NCBI GenBank assembly: GCA_013140995.1
Contig: JABFRX010000303.1
Location: 1-33,975, forward strand
DNA length: 33,975 bases
Source of the DNA: Alphaproteobacteria bacterium
GTDB lineage: Bacteria; Pseudomonadota; Alphaproteobacteria; Micropepsales; Micropepsaceae
Direction of reading: 5' to 3'
Positions 1 to 7,685 of this stretch are shown here, one piece after another. The notes below the pieces were generated by a model. That model worked only from the letters and a program-made list of their open reading frames with translations. It had not been told where the DNA came from and made no database searches. A program made the translations under genes and the position numbers. How positions within the stretch are numbered: the first letter of the stretch is position 1; each line of letters begins with the position of its first letter.

Positions 1-36
1 CTTCATCGACGAGCTTGCGCAAGCTCGTCGATGAAG
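1..36. repeat. Perfect 36-bp palindrome at window edge
   Basis: Bases 1-16 are the exact reverse complement of bases 21-36, and the central GCGC (17-20) is self-complementary, so the whole 36 bp is one perfect palindrome. It begins at base 1, and the right arm is coding sequence of the DUF2239-type gene. The left arm therefore looks like a fold-back copy of the right arm. An assembly or amplification artefact at a contig end is the simplest reading; a genuine hairpin inside the gene is the alternative. Confidence 0.9.
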
Positions 37-248
37 CGCGCCGTGGTCCGAAAGCACGTGCGCGCGCAGCGCGGGATGCCGCTTATCACTTCATGTCTGC
101 GATTGCGGGCGACCGGCCGGGCTTTGAGGAGGCGACGCGCGCGCTCTTTGCGGACGACCGGGGCCGCTTTGCGACGTTGGTCGCGGCGTGGCCGAAGGAT
201 ATCCGCGAACACATCACGCGTCTGGCGTTTGGTGGAGACGTCAAGTAG
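15..248 (+). CDS. DUF2239-family protein, C-terminal fragment (5' truncated)
   Basis: About 77 residues are readable to a TAG stop at 246-248. The segment containing LVDEARR, AAYHFMSAIAGD, GFEEATRALFADD and AAWPKDIREHI matches, from memory, the conserved C-terminus of DUF2239 proteins, which are about 200 residues long and of unknown function. The N-terminal two thirds are missing because the window starts here. The TTG at 15 is only the first usable codon and probably an internal Leu in the full gene. Codons upstream of about base 17 lie in the fold-back palindrome and should not be trusted as the native sequence. No neighbour suggests a role. Confidence 0.7.
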   Translation: MRKLVDEARRGPKARARAARDAAYHFMSAIAGDRPGFEEATRALFADDRGRFATLVAAWPKDIREHITRLAFGGDVK

Positions 249-374
249 CGACAGGCGCGCAGTGCCCTTTCGTGGCGACCTCGTAGCCTTCGTGTTTGGC
301 GTTTTTTGCAACACCTCAACCGCATCAGCGCCGGTTCGCCCACCCTCACCTCATCCCAGAACGCATGCGCTAGC

Positions 375-845
375 TTAGCTTAAGACTTTCTCGAAGAACC
401 GGCTGCGCTCGATCTGTTCGCGCCGCATTGCGCGGTAGGGACCGAAGGCTTCGCATGCATGAAAACCCTCGCGTTCGTAGAGCCGCATCGCGGCGGTCAG
501 CGTGTCGCCGGTTTCGAGCATTAGCCGGCCGTAGCCCTTCGCCCGCGCTTCTTGCTCGAGTCGCGCGAGCACTGCCTGCGCCACGCCCGTACCGCGCGCG
601 CTTCGCCGGACATACATCCGCTTGACCTCGGCAAAGCCATCGTCAAACGCCACGCCCCCGCAGCCCACCGCGTCGCCGCCTGCCCGCGCGATGAAGAAGG
701 CGATGTGCGGTTGGAAAACCTTTTCGACGCTGAGCCCGTGCCGTTGATGAGCTTCATAGCCCTCGCTGAGTTCGGCTTCGAGTTCTTCGATCAACGCGTG
801 TGCGTCGTTCGTCGGATGCGTGGTTCGTTCGATTGAGATCGTCAT
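375..845 (-). CDS. GNAT-family N-acetyltransferase
   Basis: A 156-residue protein with the GNAT fold pattern: a beta strand FFIARAGGDAVGCGGVAF, then EVKRMYVRRSARGTGVAQAVL, which carries the acetyl-CoA pyrophosphate-binding R-x-x-G-x-G/A loop, then the late motif LYEREGFHACEAFGPY. Such enzymes transfer acetyl from acetyl-CoA to an amine; the substrate cannot be read from sequence. The start at 845 is chosen because the domain begins at MTISIERTT. An upstream in-frame ATG at 920 would add 25 residues of non-domain sequence, and neither start has a clear ribosome site. The gene is divergent from the SDH-proteinase gene, so they share the 846-1087 spacer. Confidence 0.85.
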   Translation of the reverse strand: MTISIERTTHPTNDAHALIEELEAELSEGYEAHQRHGLSVEKVFQPHIAFFIARAGGDAVGCGGVAFDDGFAEVKRMYVRRSARGTGVAQAVLARLEQEARAKGYGRLMLETGDTLTAAMRLYEREGFHACEAFGPYRAMRREQIERSRFFEKVLS

Positions 846-957
846 TGACGCCAACCGCCAGATCAAAGGCGCCGTTGCAAGGTAACTGTTCCGTTCCGGT
901 ACGCGGCTGCCGTGTCTCATAATGCGACTGCACTTGAGAGTTGCGATAGTTTACGCA

Positions 958-977
958 GCGACTCGAAATTGAGTCGC
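958..977. promoter_or_regulatory. Inverted repeat in divergent promoter region (possible operator)
   Basis: GCGACTC, a 6-nt spacer and GAGTCGC form a perfect 7-bp inverted repeat. A further GCGACT lies at 924-929 and TGTCGC at 982-987, so the half-site recurs. It sits between the divergent starts at 845 (-) and 1088 (+), as an operator would. No clear -35/-10 pair stands out here, and a small RNA hairpin is the alternative. Confidence 0.35.
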
Positions 978-1087
978 AGTGTGTCGCGCCGGTGACTTCT
1001 CCCCACCTCTGGCACGTTCTTAGCTCAGCTTGAGTTCCGGGCTGGCGAGTTGGGCGCCGTTAAGGTCCGGGGCGATGGGATCTTACG

Positions 1088-3289
1088 TTGGATATTTGGG
1101 CCATCCTCTCGCGGATCGCGGAGAGCCTCGCTCGCCTTTTTGAAGGGGCGGCGGCGACGCTATCCGCCATGTCCGCGCCTCAGCAGATCGCGCTCGCCTG
1201 CGTCGGCGCGGCAGTGATGATGCTGCTCATTGCGTTCGTGAAGCCCCGGCGCGAACCCGCGCCGTCGCTTCTCGCGTCTAGCGCACCGCGCGGAAAGAAG
1301 AAGCGTAGCCGGACCGTTCCCCAAGCCTTCGACGAGCGCGAAGAAGCGGCTGTGCGGCCGGCAGAGTTTTCCTACCGCGCGCAAGAAGAAGAGTTGCTGC
1401 TGCCCGTATCGCACGCGGTTGCGCCGGTTCGCGAGGCCGCGCGTATGCAACCTGGCGCCACGCTCAACGTTTTTGGCCGCGACTACAGGATACCCGAGTT
1501 CGATGAGCACGAGTTGCGTAAGCCGCCGAAGGTAAAGCCGCGCAAGCCGCCGCTGCGTCCATGGCGCTCGATGGAACAGCACCCTCAAGCTCTGGCGCCG
1601 GCGCACCAATCCTACGAACCAAGCCCATTCCAAGAGTGGGAACCGCTCGAACCGCAGCAGCACGCTTACGAACGCCAGCTGCCGGCGCAGGTTTTGTCGA
1701 CCCGCGATATCCTCGGACGGCTCGAGGCGCGCCGCGGCTCGCGCGTGATCGCAATCATCCACCGCGAAAACATGGCGCGCGACCGGCTCGACGCGGTCGA
1801 TCTTGAAGATGCGCTGACGGCGATCCGCAAGACGCCGAAAGACCGTCCGCTCGACGTCATCATCCATTCGCCCGGCGGTTGGATTTCCTGCGCACAGCAA
1901 ATCGCGCGCGCGATCAAGGCCCATCCGGCGAAGACGACTGTCTTCGTGCCGTACTTCGCGCTCGGCTCGACGTCGTTCATGGCGTTTGCCGCCGACGAAG
2001 TGGTGATGAGCCAGCATGCGGCACTCTCGCCGGTCGATCCGTTCGTCGCCTATGGTTCCGCTTCGTCGGTTCTCGCCGGCATCAAGAACAAGCCGATCGA
2101 CCGCGTGTCAGATACGACGGTCATCTATGCCGACTTCGCCCGCAAGCTGCTCGACGAAACGCGCCGCGTGACGTGCGAACTGATGCACGACGGCAAAGAA
2201 CACTGCGGCGCGTGCCGCCTTGCCGATGAGTTGGTCAGCGGCAAGTCCTACTCCTGGCGCGCGATCTCGCCGATCGCTGCGAAGGAACTGGGCATGCACG
2301 TGTCGATCGCGATGCCTTCGGAGGTCTATGACCTCATCCGCTCCTGCCGCCGCGACAACGAACAATCGGCAAGCGTCGCCTATCTAGACTACGACCGCAG
2401 CCCCGCGCGCGCTCAGCAGGCTGCATTGCCGCCGCCGGAACGTCAGCGCGTCGATCTCGCCGGCGCCATCGACAGCAGCGTCGTCTATATCGACCGCTCG
2501 CACGCCCCGAAGAAGCGCCGCGCTACGCGCCACGAAAATCTGGTTTGGCTCGCGCATTCCGGCGGCCACGTTCCGGAAGCTGCCGTCGACCGCGCGAAGT
2601 CAATCATCCGCCGCATCGAGCAAGAACGCGGTTCGCGCGTGATCTGCGTCATCCACGGCGAGAACATGGAGAACGAGGCGTTCGATTTCGACGACCTCGA
2701 AGACGTGTTGAGCGCGATCGTCACCAGCGACACGTCCCGCCCGCTCGACATCGTGCTGCACACGCAGGGCGGCAACTCGTTCACCGGCCGCCAAATCGCG
2801 CGCGCGATCAAGAGCCACCAGGCGCGCAAGACGGTCTTTGTGCCGTACTTCGCGATGTCGGCGGGTTCGCGCATCGCGCTCGCCGCCGATCAGATCGTGA
2901 TGGGCGCACACGCGATGCTGGGCCCCATCGATACGCAGCTCTACGCCGGGCCGGCGCCGTCGATCGTGCAGCTGTCGAAAGTGAAATCGTTCGAGTCGAT
3001 CAGCGACGAGTACCTGATCCTCGCCGAAGAGGCGCGCAAGATCATCCAAGAAGGCCGCGCCACTGCGCGCGAACTTCTGCAGGGCAGCTACACGGCAGAC
3101 GGCTCGACCGCGATTGCCGACGAACTCATCTCCGGCAAGTGGACGCACGGCTTCCCGATCACCGCGCAGGCTGCCTACAACATGGGCCTAAACGTCGCGA
3201 CCGGCATGCCGGAGTTGTTCTACGACCTCGTCCGCTGCTTCCGCCATTCCGATGGCGAAGAACCGAGCGTGTTGTTCCTCCCCCGTTAG
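1088..3289 (+). CDS. Membrane-anchored tandem serine dehydrogenase proteinase (SDH/ClpP-like), one copy lacking the nucleophile
   Basis: A 733-residue protein. Residues about 32-51 form one membrane helix, followed by a basic and then proline-rich linker to about 200. Two copies of the SDH_sah (ClpP-crotonase fold) domain follow, at about 205-420 and 500-718. Each has the oxyanion segment (HSPGG 260-264; HTQGG 558-562), the FVPYFA strand, an AADE/AADQ helix and the PVD/PID loop. Copy 2 keeps the family nucleophile in AMSAGS (Ser591). Copy 1 has ALGSTS, placing Gly293 at that position with Ser294 next to it, so it is probably inactive. Copy 1 also has Cys363, Cys373 and Cys376 where copy 2 has none. 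Family members are membrane-associated Ser peptidases of poorly known substrate. The TTG start is assigned by a GGGA ribosome site; ATG at 1169 (residue 28) is an alternative that keeps the helix. Confidence 0.85.
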   Translation: MDIWAILSRIAESLARLFEGAAATLSAMSAPQQIALACVGAAVMMLLIAFVKPRREPAPSLLASSAPRGKKKRSRTVPQAFDEREEAAVRPAEFSYRAQEEELLLPVSHAVAPVREAARMQPGATLNVFGRDYRIPEFDEHELRKPPKVKPRKPPLRPWRSMEQHPQALAPAHQSYEPSPFQEWEPLEPQQHAYERQLPAQVLSTRDILGRLEARRGSRVIAIIHRENMARDRLDAVDLEDALTAIRKTPKDRPLDVIIHSPGGWISCAQQIARAIKAHPAKTTVFVPYFALGSTSFMAFAADEVVMSQHAALSPVDPFVAYGSASSVLAGIKNKPIDRVSDTTVIYADFARKLLDETRRVTCELMHDGKEHCGACRLADELVSGKSYSWRAISPIAAKELGMHVSIAMPSEVYDLIRSCRRDNEQSASVAYLDYDRSPARAQQAALPPPERQRVDLAGAIDSSVVYIDRSHAPKKRRATRHENLVWLAHSGGHVPEAAVDRAKSIIRRIEQERGSRVICVIHGENMENEAFDFDDLEDVLSAIVTSDTSRPLDIVLHTQGGNSFTGRQIARAIKSHQARKTVFVPYFAMSAGSRIALAADQIVMGAHAMLGPIDTQLYAGPAPSIVQLSKVKSFESISDEYLILAEEARKIIQEGRATARELLQGSYTADGSTAIADELISGKWTHGFPITAQAAYNMGLNVATGMPELFYDLVRCFRHSDGEEPSVLFLPR

Positions 3290-3538
3290 TCGATCGTGGC
3301 TTTGTGGTGAAATTCTCTTCTGCCCTTAGTTCGCCTCACACGCTTGCCGGTGGTGCGACCGCACGCCCGTCGGGCGAAAAGCGTCGCGCTGGTGCATCAC
3401 GTTCGTTGGTTCCGGGCTTGCGTTAAGCAAAAGAAATTGCCGTCCCAGCGTCGCAACCTTAGCTTCGTTGCAGTGCCGCACGAGCGATCGGGCGGCTGCG
3501 CGTGGGATCGCGCCGGTAAGCGTTGGGGGACCGTACTC

Positions 3539-4201
3539 ATGGACCTAGCCGTCATGTCGACGGAGACGGCTCTGTTGATCGCAGGCGCTGCGGTCGGCCT
3601 TGGGCTGCTCGGGCTCGTGATCTCGATCTTGTTCCCACAGGAAGCGCCGACCGCCGAAGAAAAGCTCGCCGCGAGAGCGACTACAAAGCTGGTCGCTGCT
3701 GCAGAGCCTGTTCCCGAAGATCCACTTGTTGCCAACCGCCGCTTCTTTGCCGTGTTGACCAAGGCGCTTTCGGTCGACGAGACTGCGCCGGCGGGTCTTG
3801 CCGCGCTACACGCCAACCTGACCGCCGACGTCTTCATGGAGCGCATGCAGCTGGCGGCGCGGTCGTGGCGGCCGGACGGGTTTGCGCTCGGCGCCCGCAG
3901 GCTTGCGCTTAAACCCGACGGTGCGCCGCCCGATCAGATAGCGGCCAAGGTTCTTGAGGGGTACGAGCAACTCAAGGCTGGCCATGTGAAAGAGTCGATG
4001 GACTCGTTCCTGGCCGCAATCGAGGCGACAAAGACGGGTGACGCCAGCGATCCTTGGGCCCACGCATGGTCGGCATTCGCTTGGCGGGGCCTTGCGCTGA
4101 TCGCCGAAGAATCCGGCGATGTTCAAGCGACGATGGCGGGCGTGAAAGTGGCGTTCCAGTCGATGGTGAACGCGGTACAGGTAGTATCGCAGCCCCGGTA
4201 A
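3539..4201 (+). CDS. Membrane-anchored helical protein of unknown function
   Basis: A 220-residue protein not recognised as a named family. Residues about 8-31 (ETALLIAGAAVGLGLLGL and following) form one N-terminal membrane helix. The rest is predominantly helical and soluble, and the region DQIAAKVLEGYEQLKAG to the C-terminus has the rhythm of TPR-like helix pairs. The start at 3539 has GGGGGA 8-9 nt upstream and places the helix at the N-terminus, whereas an earlier in-frame start at 3344 adds non-protein-like sequence. It lies 249 bp downstream of the tandem SDH-proteinase, with the same orientation and the same one-helix anchor topology, so a shared membrane role is possible but is inference. 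Confidence 0.75.
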   Translation: MDLAVMSTETALLIAGAAVGLGLLGLVISILFPQEAPTAEEKLAARATTKLVAAAEPVPEDPLVANRRFFAVLTKALSVDETAPAGLAALHANLTADVFMERMQLAARSWRPDGFALGARRLALKPDGAPPDQIAAKVLEGYEQLKAGHVKESMDSFLAAIEATKTGDASDPWAHAWSAFAWRGLALIAEESGDVQATMAGVKVAFQSMVNAVQVVSQPR

Positions 4202-4256
4202 CGCAATCTAGGGACGGTGTTCTTGCCTCGCCCGCTTGCCGTAGATTTGCGCCATC

Positions 4257-4946
4257 ATGGATTGGCGCACAGTTCTTTTCGGTTGGCCACCGCGCGACAA
4301 GCCGGCGCCAGAACAGGCCCCGGATGAGGGTGCCGTTGCAACGCCGTCCGGCGGTAACGGTGGCGAGGACTCGGTCTACACGCACGTACCGGCAGGCGAA
4401 CTGCGTGCCTCCCAGCAACACAGCTGGCTGTTCGACGACGGCGTGCTGCATTGGAACCTGCATCGCCAAGAAAAGAAATTTGCTGCGAAACTTGCAGGCG
4501 TGAATTTTTTGAAGGAAGCCGCGAAGACGCGTCTGTGGGGCCGTCCCGCGGACATCATTGGTGACGAGCGTGTTGTTCTCACGGGCATCGACTTGGAATT
4601 CGCGGATTTGCAAGGCGCGACGCTCACGCGTGCCGATTTGCGCAGCGCCCGCCTGAAAGGTGCGAACCTGCGCAACGCAAACCTGATCGGTGCTTTGCTG
4701 AACGAAGCAGATCTCACGGATTGCGATTTGCGTAGCGCCACGCTCGATGGTGCGCAATTCGCCCGCGCGAACCTTGCCCGCGCGAACATGTCGGGTGCCA
4801 GCATGAAGGACACGAACTTCGCGTGGGCGAACCTGACGCACGCGGTGATCGGCGCGAAGAATCTGGCCGGCGCAAACGTGTTCGGCGCGATCCGCGAAGG
4901 CCTGGCCGGCGAGGTCAACCCGCGCCCGCAGACCGCCGCCGAGTAA
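4257..4946 (+). CDS. Pentapeptide-repeat protein
   Basis: A 229-residue protein. Residues 1-105 are unassigned. From about 108 to 208 it shows consecutive pentapeptide units with central Leu/Phe/Met and Ala at the -2 position (ADLQG, ADLRS, ANLRN, ANLIG, ADLTD, ANMSG, ANLTH), the A(D/N)LxX signature of a right-handed quadrilateral beta-helix of about five coils. Such folds act as binding surfaces; some mimic DNA or bind gyrase, but most have no known role, and nothing here proves gyrase protection. No signal peptide is seen. The start ATG at 4257 has only a weak ribosome site. The gene converges on the 59-residue membrane ORF, with 3 bp between stops. Confidence 0.88.
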   Translation: MDWRTVLFGWPPRDKPAPEQAPDEGAVATPSGGNGGEDSVYTHVPAGELRASQQHSWLFDDGVLHWNLHRQEKKFAAKLAGVNFLKEAAKTRLWGRPADIIGDERVVLTGIDLEFADLQGATLTRADLRSARLKGANLRNANLIGALLNEADLTDCDLRSATLDGAQFARANLARANMSGASMKDTNFAWANLTHAVIGAKNLAGANVFGAIREGLAGEVNPRPQTAAE

Positions 4947-4949
4947 CCA

Positions 4950-5129
4950 TTACTGTGGAGCGGCGGCGGGCGGGTTCGCGGTCATGCCGCCTTCTGTCGT
5001 GCTGTGGCCTTCGAGATTGTGCGGTGTCTGCGCGACCTTTGCTTCGTAAATCCCTACGACCGCGAGCATGAGAACGGCCACCAACACAAACAACACGCCG
5101 TTCTGTGCGTGGCTGCGGAATTTGCTCAT
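4950..5129 (-). CDS. 59-residue single-pass membrane miniprotein
   Basis: I found this small ORF by reading the minus strand. It begins MSKFRSHAQNGVLFVLVAVL, has one hydrophobic helix at residues about 12-27, and ends with a soluble Pro/Ala-rich tail to ..AAAPQ. AAGGA lies about 9 nt upstream of the ATG, a good ribosome site. The N-terminus is basic before the helix and the tail is polar, which suggests an N-in orientation. It fills the space between the pentapeptide gene (stop 4946) and the EF-hand lipoprotein gene, otherwise an unexplained gap. The function is unknown; size and topology resemble many small inner-membrane proteins. Confidence 0.7.
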   Translation of the reverse strand: MSKFRSHAQNGVLFVLVAVLMLAVVGIYEAKVAQTPHNLEGHSTTEGGMTANPPAAAPQ

Positions 5130-5210
5130 TCTGGTGTGTCCTTGCAGGGGTTTCGCCCCTGGCGCGAGTTAGCTAGAGTTACAGCTGTCTTAGCCGTTTC
5201 CGGGGGAACA

Positions 5211-5729
5211 ATGAATCGATCGATGGCGGTCTGCATCGCAGCGCTTGCGATGGCGGTTCAAGGCTGCAGCAGCATGAGCGTTTTCGGCGGCCCGGATAGA
5301 GCCGGGCCTGAGGCTGGGCCAACCGACGCGGCGAAGCAACCGCCAGAAAAAGCGCGGCTGTCACGGTTCGACACGAACACGGACGGTACGGTGCAAAAAG
5401 CGGAACTCGAAGAGACGCTCAAGGGCGATTTCAAGAAGGAAGACTTGAACGGTAACGAGGCGCTCGACACCGCCGAACTGCGTGCGTTGAATGAGCGTTT
5501 GCGTGCCGATCCCGGCACATCGCCTGTCTTCGATTGGAACGCGGACGGGCGCCTCGTCTATACCGAATTCGCGACGCAGTGGCGCACGCTTTTCGATCGC
5601 ACCGATCGCAATGGGGACGGCATCGTCGATGCGGACGAGATCAAGTTCTCAGGCCGTGAGCGCAAGCCGCGTCCGCTGCCGGAGCCGACGTTCAGCGGGA
5701 AGGACGGCCGCCCGCCGGGCTCGCAGTAG
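5211..5729 (+). CDS. EF-hand calcium-binding lipoprotein
   Basis: A 172-residue protein. The N-terminus is a lipoprotein signal ending VQGC, so Cys19 is the likely lipidated residue and the protein is probably held in a periplasmic membrane leaflet. Four 12-residue EF-hand loops follow: 54-65 (DTNTDGTVQKAE), 78-89 (DLNGNEALDTAE), 108-119 (DWNADGRLVYTE) and 132-143 (DRNGDGIVDADE). Loops 1, 3 and 4 are canonical. Loop 2 has Glu in place of the position-6 Gly and may bind poorly. Calcium binding is inferred from family knowledge. The ATG at 5211 has GGGGGA just upstream; earlier in-frame codons would bury the signal peptide. The amidase gene starts 4 bp after its stop, so the two are probably co-transcribed. 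Confidence 0.88.
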   Translation: MNRSMAVCIAALAMAVQGCSSMSVFGGPDRAGPEAGPTDAAKQPPEKARLSRFDTNTDGTVQKAELEETLKGDFKKEDLNGNEALDTAELRALNERLRADPGTSPVFDWNADGRLVYTEFATQWRTLFDRTDRNGDGIVDADEIKFSGRERKPRPLPEPTFSGKDGRPPGSQ

Positions 5730-5733
5730 CCGG

Positions 5734-7065
5734 ATGGACCTTACGGGCCGTAGCATCGCTGAACTCGCCCGTGCGCTGGTGGATGGACGCACGACAAGCC
5801 GCGCACTCATCGAGAGTGCACTCGGCGAAATCGCGAAAGACGGAACTGCGTTTACCCGCGTGACCGCAGAGCGCGCGCGTGCAGAAGCCGATCATGCCGA
5901 TCGCATGCGCACGCTTGGCGCTGCTCAAGGTCCGTTTGGCGGTATTCCGATTTCAGTTAAAGACCTGTTCGATGTCGCGGGAGAGACGACCCCCGCGGGC
6001 TCCGCGGTGCTGCGCGATGCGCCTCCGGCAACGAGCGACGCGCCGGCGGTTGCACGGCTGCGCGCAGCGGGCGCCATCGTCATGGGCCGCACGCACATGA
6101 GCGAGTTCGCGTTCACCGGATTGGGTTTGAACCCACATGGCCCCGTTTGCGCGAACGCGCGCGATCCGGCGCGCGTGCCCGGTGGCTCGAGTTCCGGCGC
6201 GGCGGTGTCGGTTGCGCGCGGCCAAGCGGCCATGGGCCTCGGCACCGACACGGGCGGCTCGGTTCGCATCCCGGCTGCGTTCAACGGCGTTACCGGGTTC
6301 AAGCCGACGCAGGCGCGCGTCACGCGCGACGGTGCGTTTCCGCTTTCCCAGTCGCTCGACAGCATCGGCCCGATCGCCAACACAGTCGCCTGCTGCGATC
6401 TCATCGACCGTATCCTGTCGGATGAGCCGCGCGCGGCGTATCCCGCGATCCCCATCGCGGGATTGCGGCTTGGGGTGCCGATGGATTTCGTACTCAACGA
6501 CTTAGACCAGGCCGTTACCGGCGCTTTCGAGCGCGCGCTTAGCGCTTTGAGCGCCGCGGGCGCGCGGATCGAACGCATCCGCATGGAAACGTTGAACACG
6601 CTGCCGAGTCTCTTCGCCAACGGTACGATCGCGAACGCCGAAGCCTACGAGTTCCACGCCCGTAGCAACTTCTTCGATGGCAAAGACGGTTACGATCCGA
6701 ACGTGTTGCGACGCATCGAAATGGGTGGCCGCATGACGGCGACGGACTACATCGGCCTTGTCAAAGCGCGCGCGGTGATGATTGCCGAAACAGCGTCCGT
6801 GAGCGCACCCTACGACGCCCTCGTGCTGCCCACGACGGCGCAGGTTGCACCGCTGATCGCAGACGTCGTGGACCCTGCAGCGTTCTCGCGCGCCAACGGC
6901 CTCGCGCTTCGCAACACCAACGTCTTCAATTTCCTCGACCGATGCGCGATAAGTTTGCCGATGCAGCGCAAGGGCGAAACACCCTGCGGCCTCATGCTGG
7001 TTGGCGAACACTTGGACGACGCAAAGCTGCTCGCTGTCGCCGCCGCCGTTGAGGCCGAGTTCTAA
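5734..7065 (+). CDS. Amidase-signature family amidase
   Basis: A 443-residue amidase of normal family length. The Ser-cisSer-Lys triad is visible: Lys76 in ISVKDLFD, the GGSSSG loop with Ser152 as the likely cis-Ser, and nucleophile Ser176 in GTDTGGSVRIPA. The spacings (100 and 24 residues) fit known members. It hydrolyses a C-N amide bond; GatA, indole-acetamide, nylon-oligomer and related enzymes share this fold, and the substrate cannot be told. GatA is unlikely because no gatC or gatB is adjacent. There is no signal peptide, so it is cytoplasmic. ATG 5734 is 4 bp after the lipoprotein stop. Its stop overlaps by 4 bp the stop of the convergent gene. Confidence 0.92.
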   Translation: MDLTGRSIAELARALVDGRTTSRALIESALGEIAKDGTAFTRVTAERARAEADHADRMRTLGAAQGPFGGIPISVKDLFDVAGETTPAGSAVLRDAPPATSDAPAVARLRAAGAIVMGRTHMSEFAFTGLGLNPHGPVCANARDPARVPGGSSSGAAVSVARGQAAMGLGTDTGGSVRIPAAFNGVTGFKPTQARVTRDGAFPLSQSLDSIGPIANTVACCDLIDRILSDEPRAAYPAIPIAGLRLGVPMDFVLNDLDQAVTGAFERALSALSAAGARIERIRMETLNTLPSLFANGTIANAEAYEFHARSNFFDGKDGYDPNVLRRIEMGGRMTATDYIGLVKARAVMIAETASVSAPYDALVLPTTAQVAPLIADVVDPAAFSRANGLALRNTNVFNFLDRCAISLPMQRKGETPCGLMLVGEHLDDAKLLAVAAAVEAEF

Positions 7066-7685
7066 GCCGCGTTCACCGACGACGTCAGCGCCAGTTCCTT
7101 CGGCCACGGGATCGCGATGCCTTGGCCGAACGAGAGCGTTTGGGGCAGGGCGACCGGTTTGCTTGCGCGCGCGAACAGCGTCGCCTCTTCGCATTTGATC
7201 GCGCCTGAGCCCGACACTTTGCCGAGCTGTGCGTGCATGATGCGTCCGTCTTGAATGCGGAGGATCGCTGCTTCGACGTTCAAAGCGACCGTCACCGCGA
7301 ACTCGAACTCCGCACCGATCGGCGACTGGTCGAGCATGATTTGCAGTTTCGGCCGGTGGGTCGACTGAATCTCGTGTTTGCCGAGCGCGTGATCGACCAA
7401 TTCCTCGCGCGGAAATTTCGAGCGGTCCAGATACTGCTTCAACTCCCGCCGCGTCGTCCAAGCCGACGACAAGACGTCCACGAGCGGCACCGACAGCGCG
7501 CCCTTCAACGCCTCCGTTACGCTCTGGGCGATGTGGTTTTGCAGCAGCGTGGGTGCGGTCGAGAGCAGGGCTTGGGTGCTGCGCATCACCGCCGTGCTAT
7601 AGAGCGCGTTCAGTCCGTCCTTGCTCGCTTTCGCATCTCCAACGTCGAAGAACTGCAGCAGCGTGAGGTCGTTCTGCGAGGTCAT
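7062..7685 (-). CDS. Conserved-looking hypothetical protein, partner of PAN-like envelope protein
   Basis: A 207-residue protein not recognised. The N-terminal half (about 1-110) is helical, with the stretch QNHIAQSVTEALKGALSVPL. The second half, from about 112, reads as beta-rich (EFEFAVTVALNVEAAILRIQ). There is no signal peptide or membrane helix. Its ATG overlaps the stop of the upstream gene in an ATGA arrangement (7682-7685), so it is very likely translationally coupled to the PAN-like protein. Its stop overlaps that of the amidase on the opposite strand. Co-translation with an envelope protein whose C-terminal domain follows a membrane helix suggests a physical partner, but this is inference. 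Confidence 0.75.
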   Translation of the reverse strand: MTSQNDLTLLQFFDVGDAKASKDGLNALYSTAVMRSTQALLSTAPTLLQNHIAQSVTEALKGALSVPLVDVLSSAWTTRRELKQYLDRSKFPREELVDHALGKHEIQSTHRPKLQIMLDQSPIGAEFEFAVTVALNVEAAILRIQDGRIMHAQLGKVSGSGAIKCEEATLFARASKPVALPQTLSFGQGIAIPWPKELALTSSVNAA

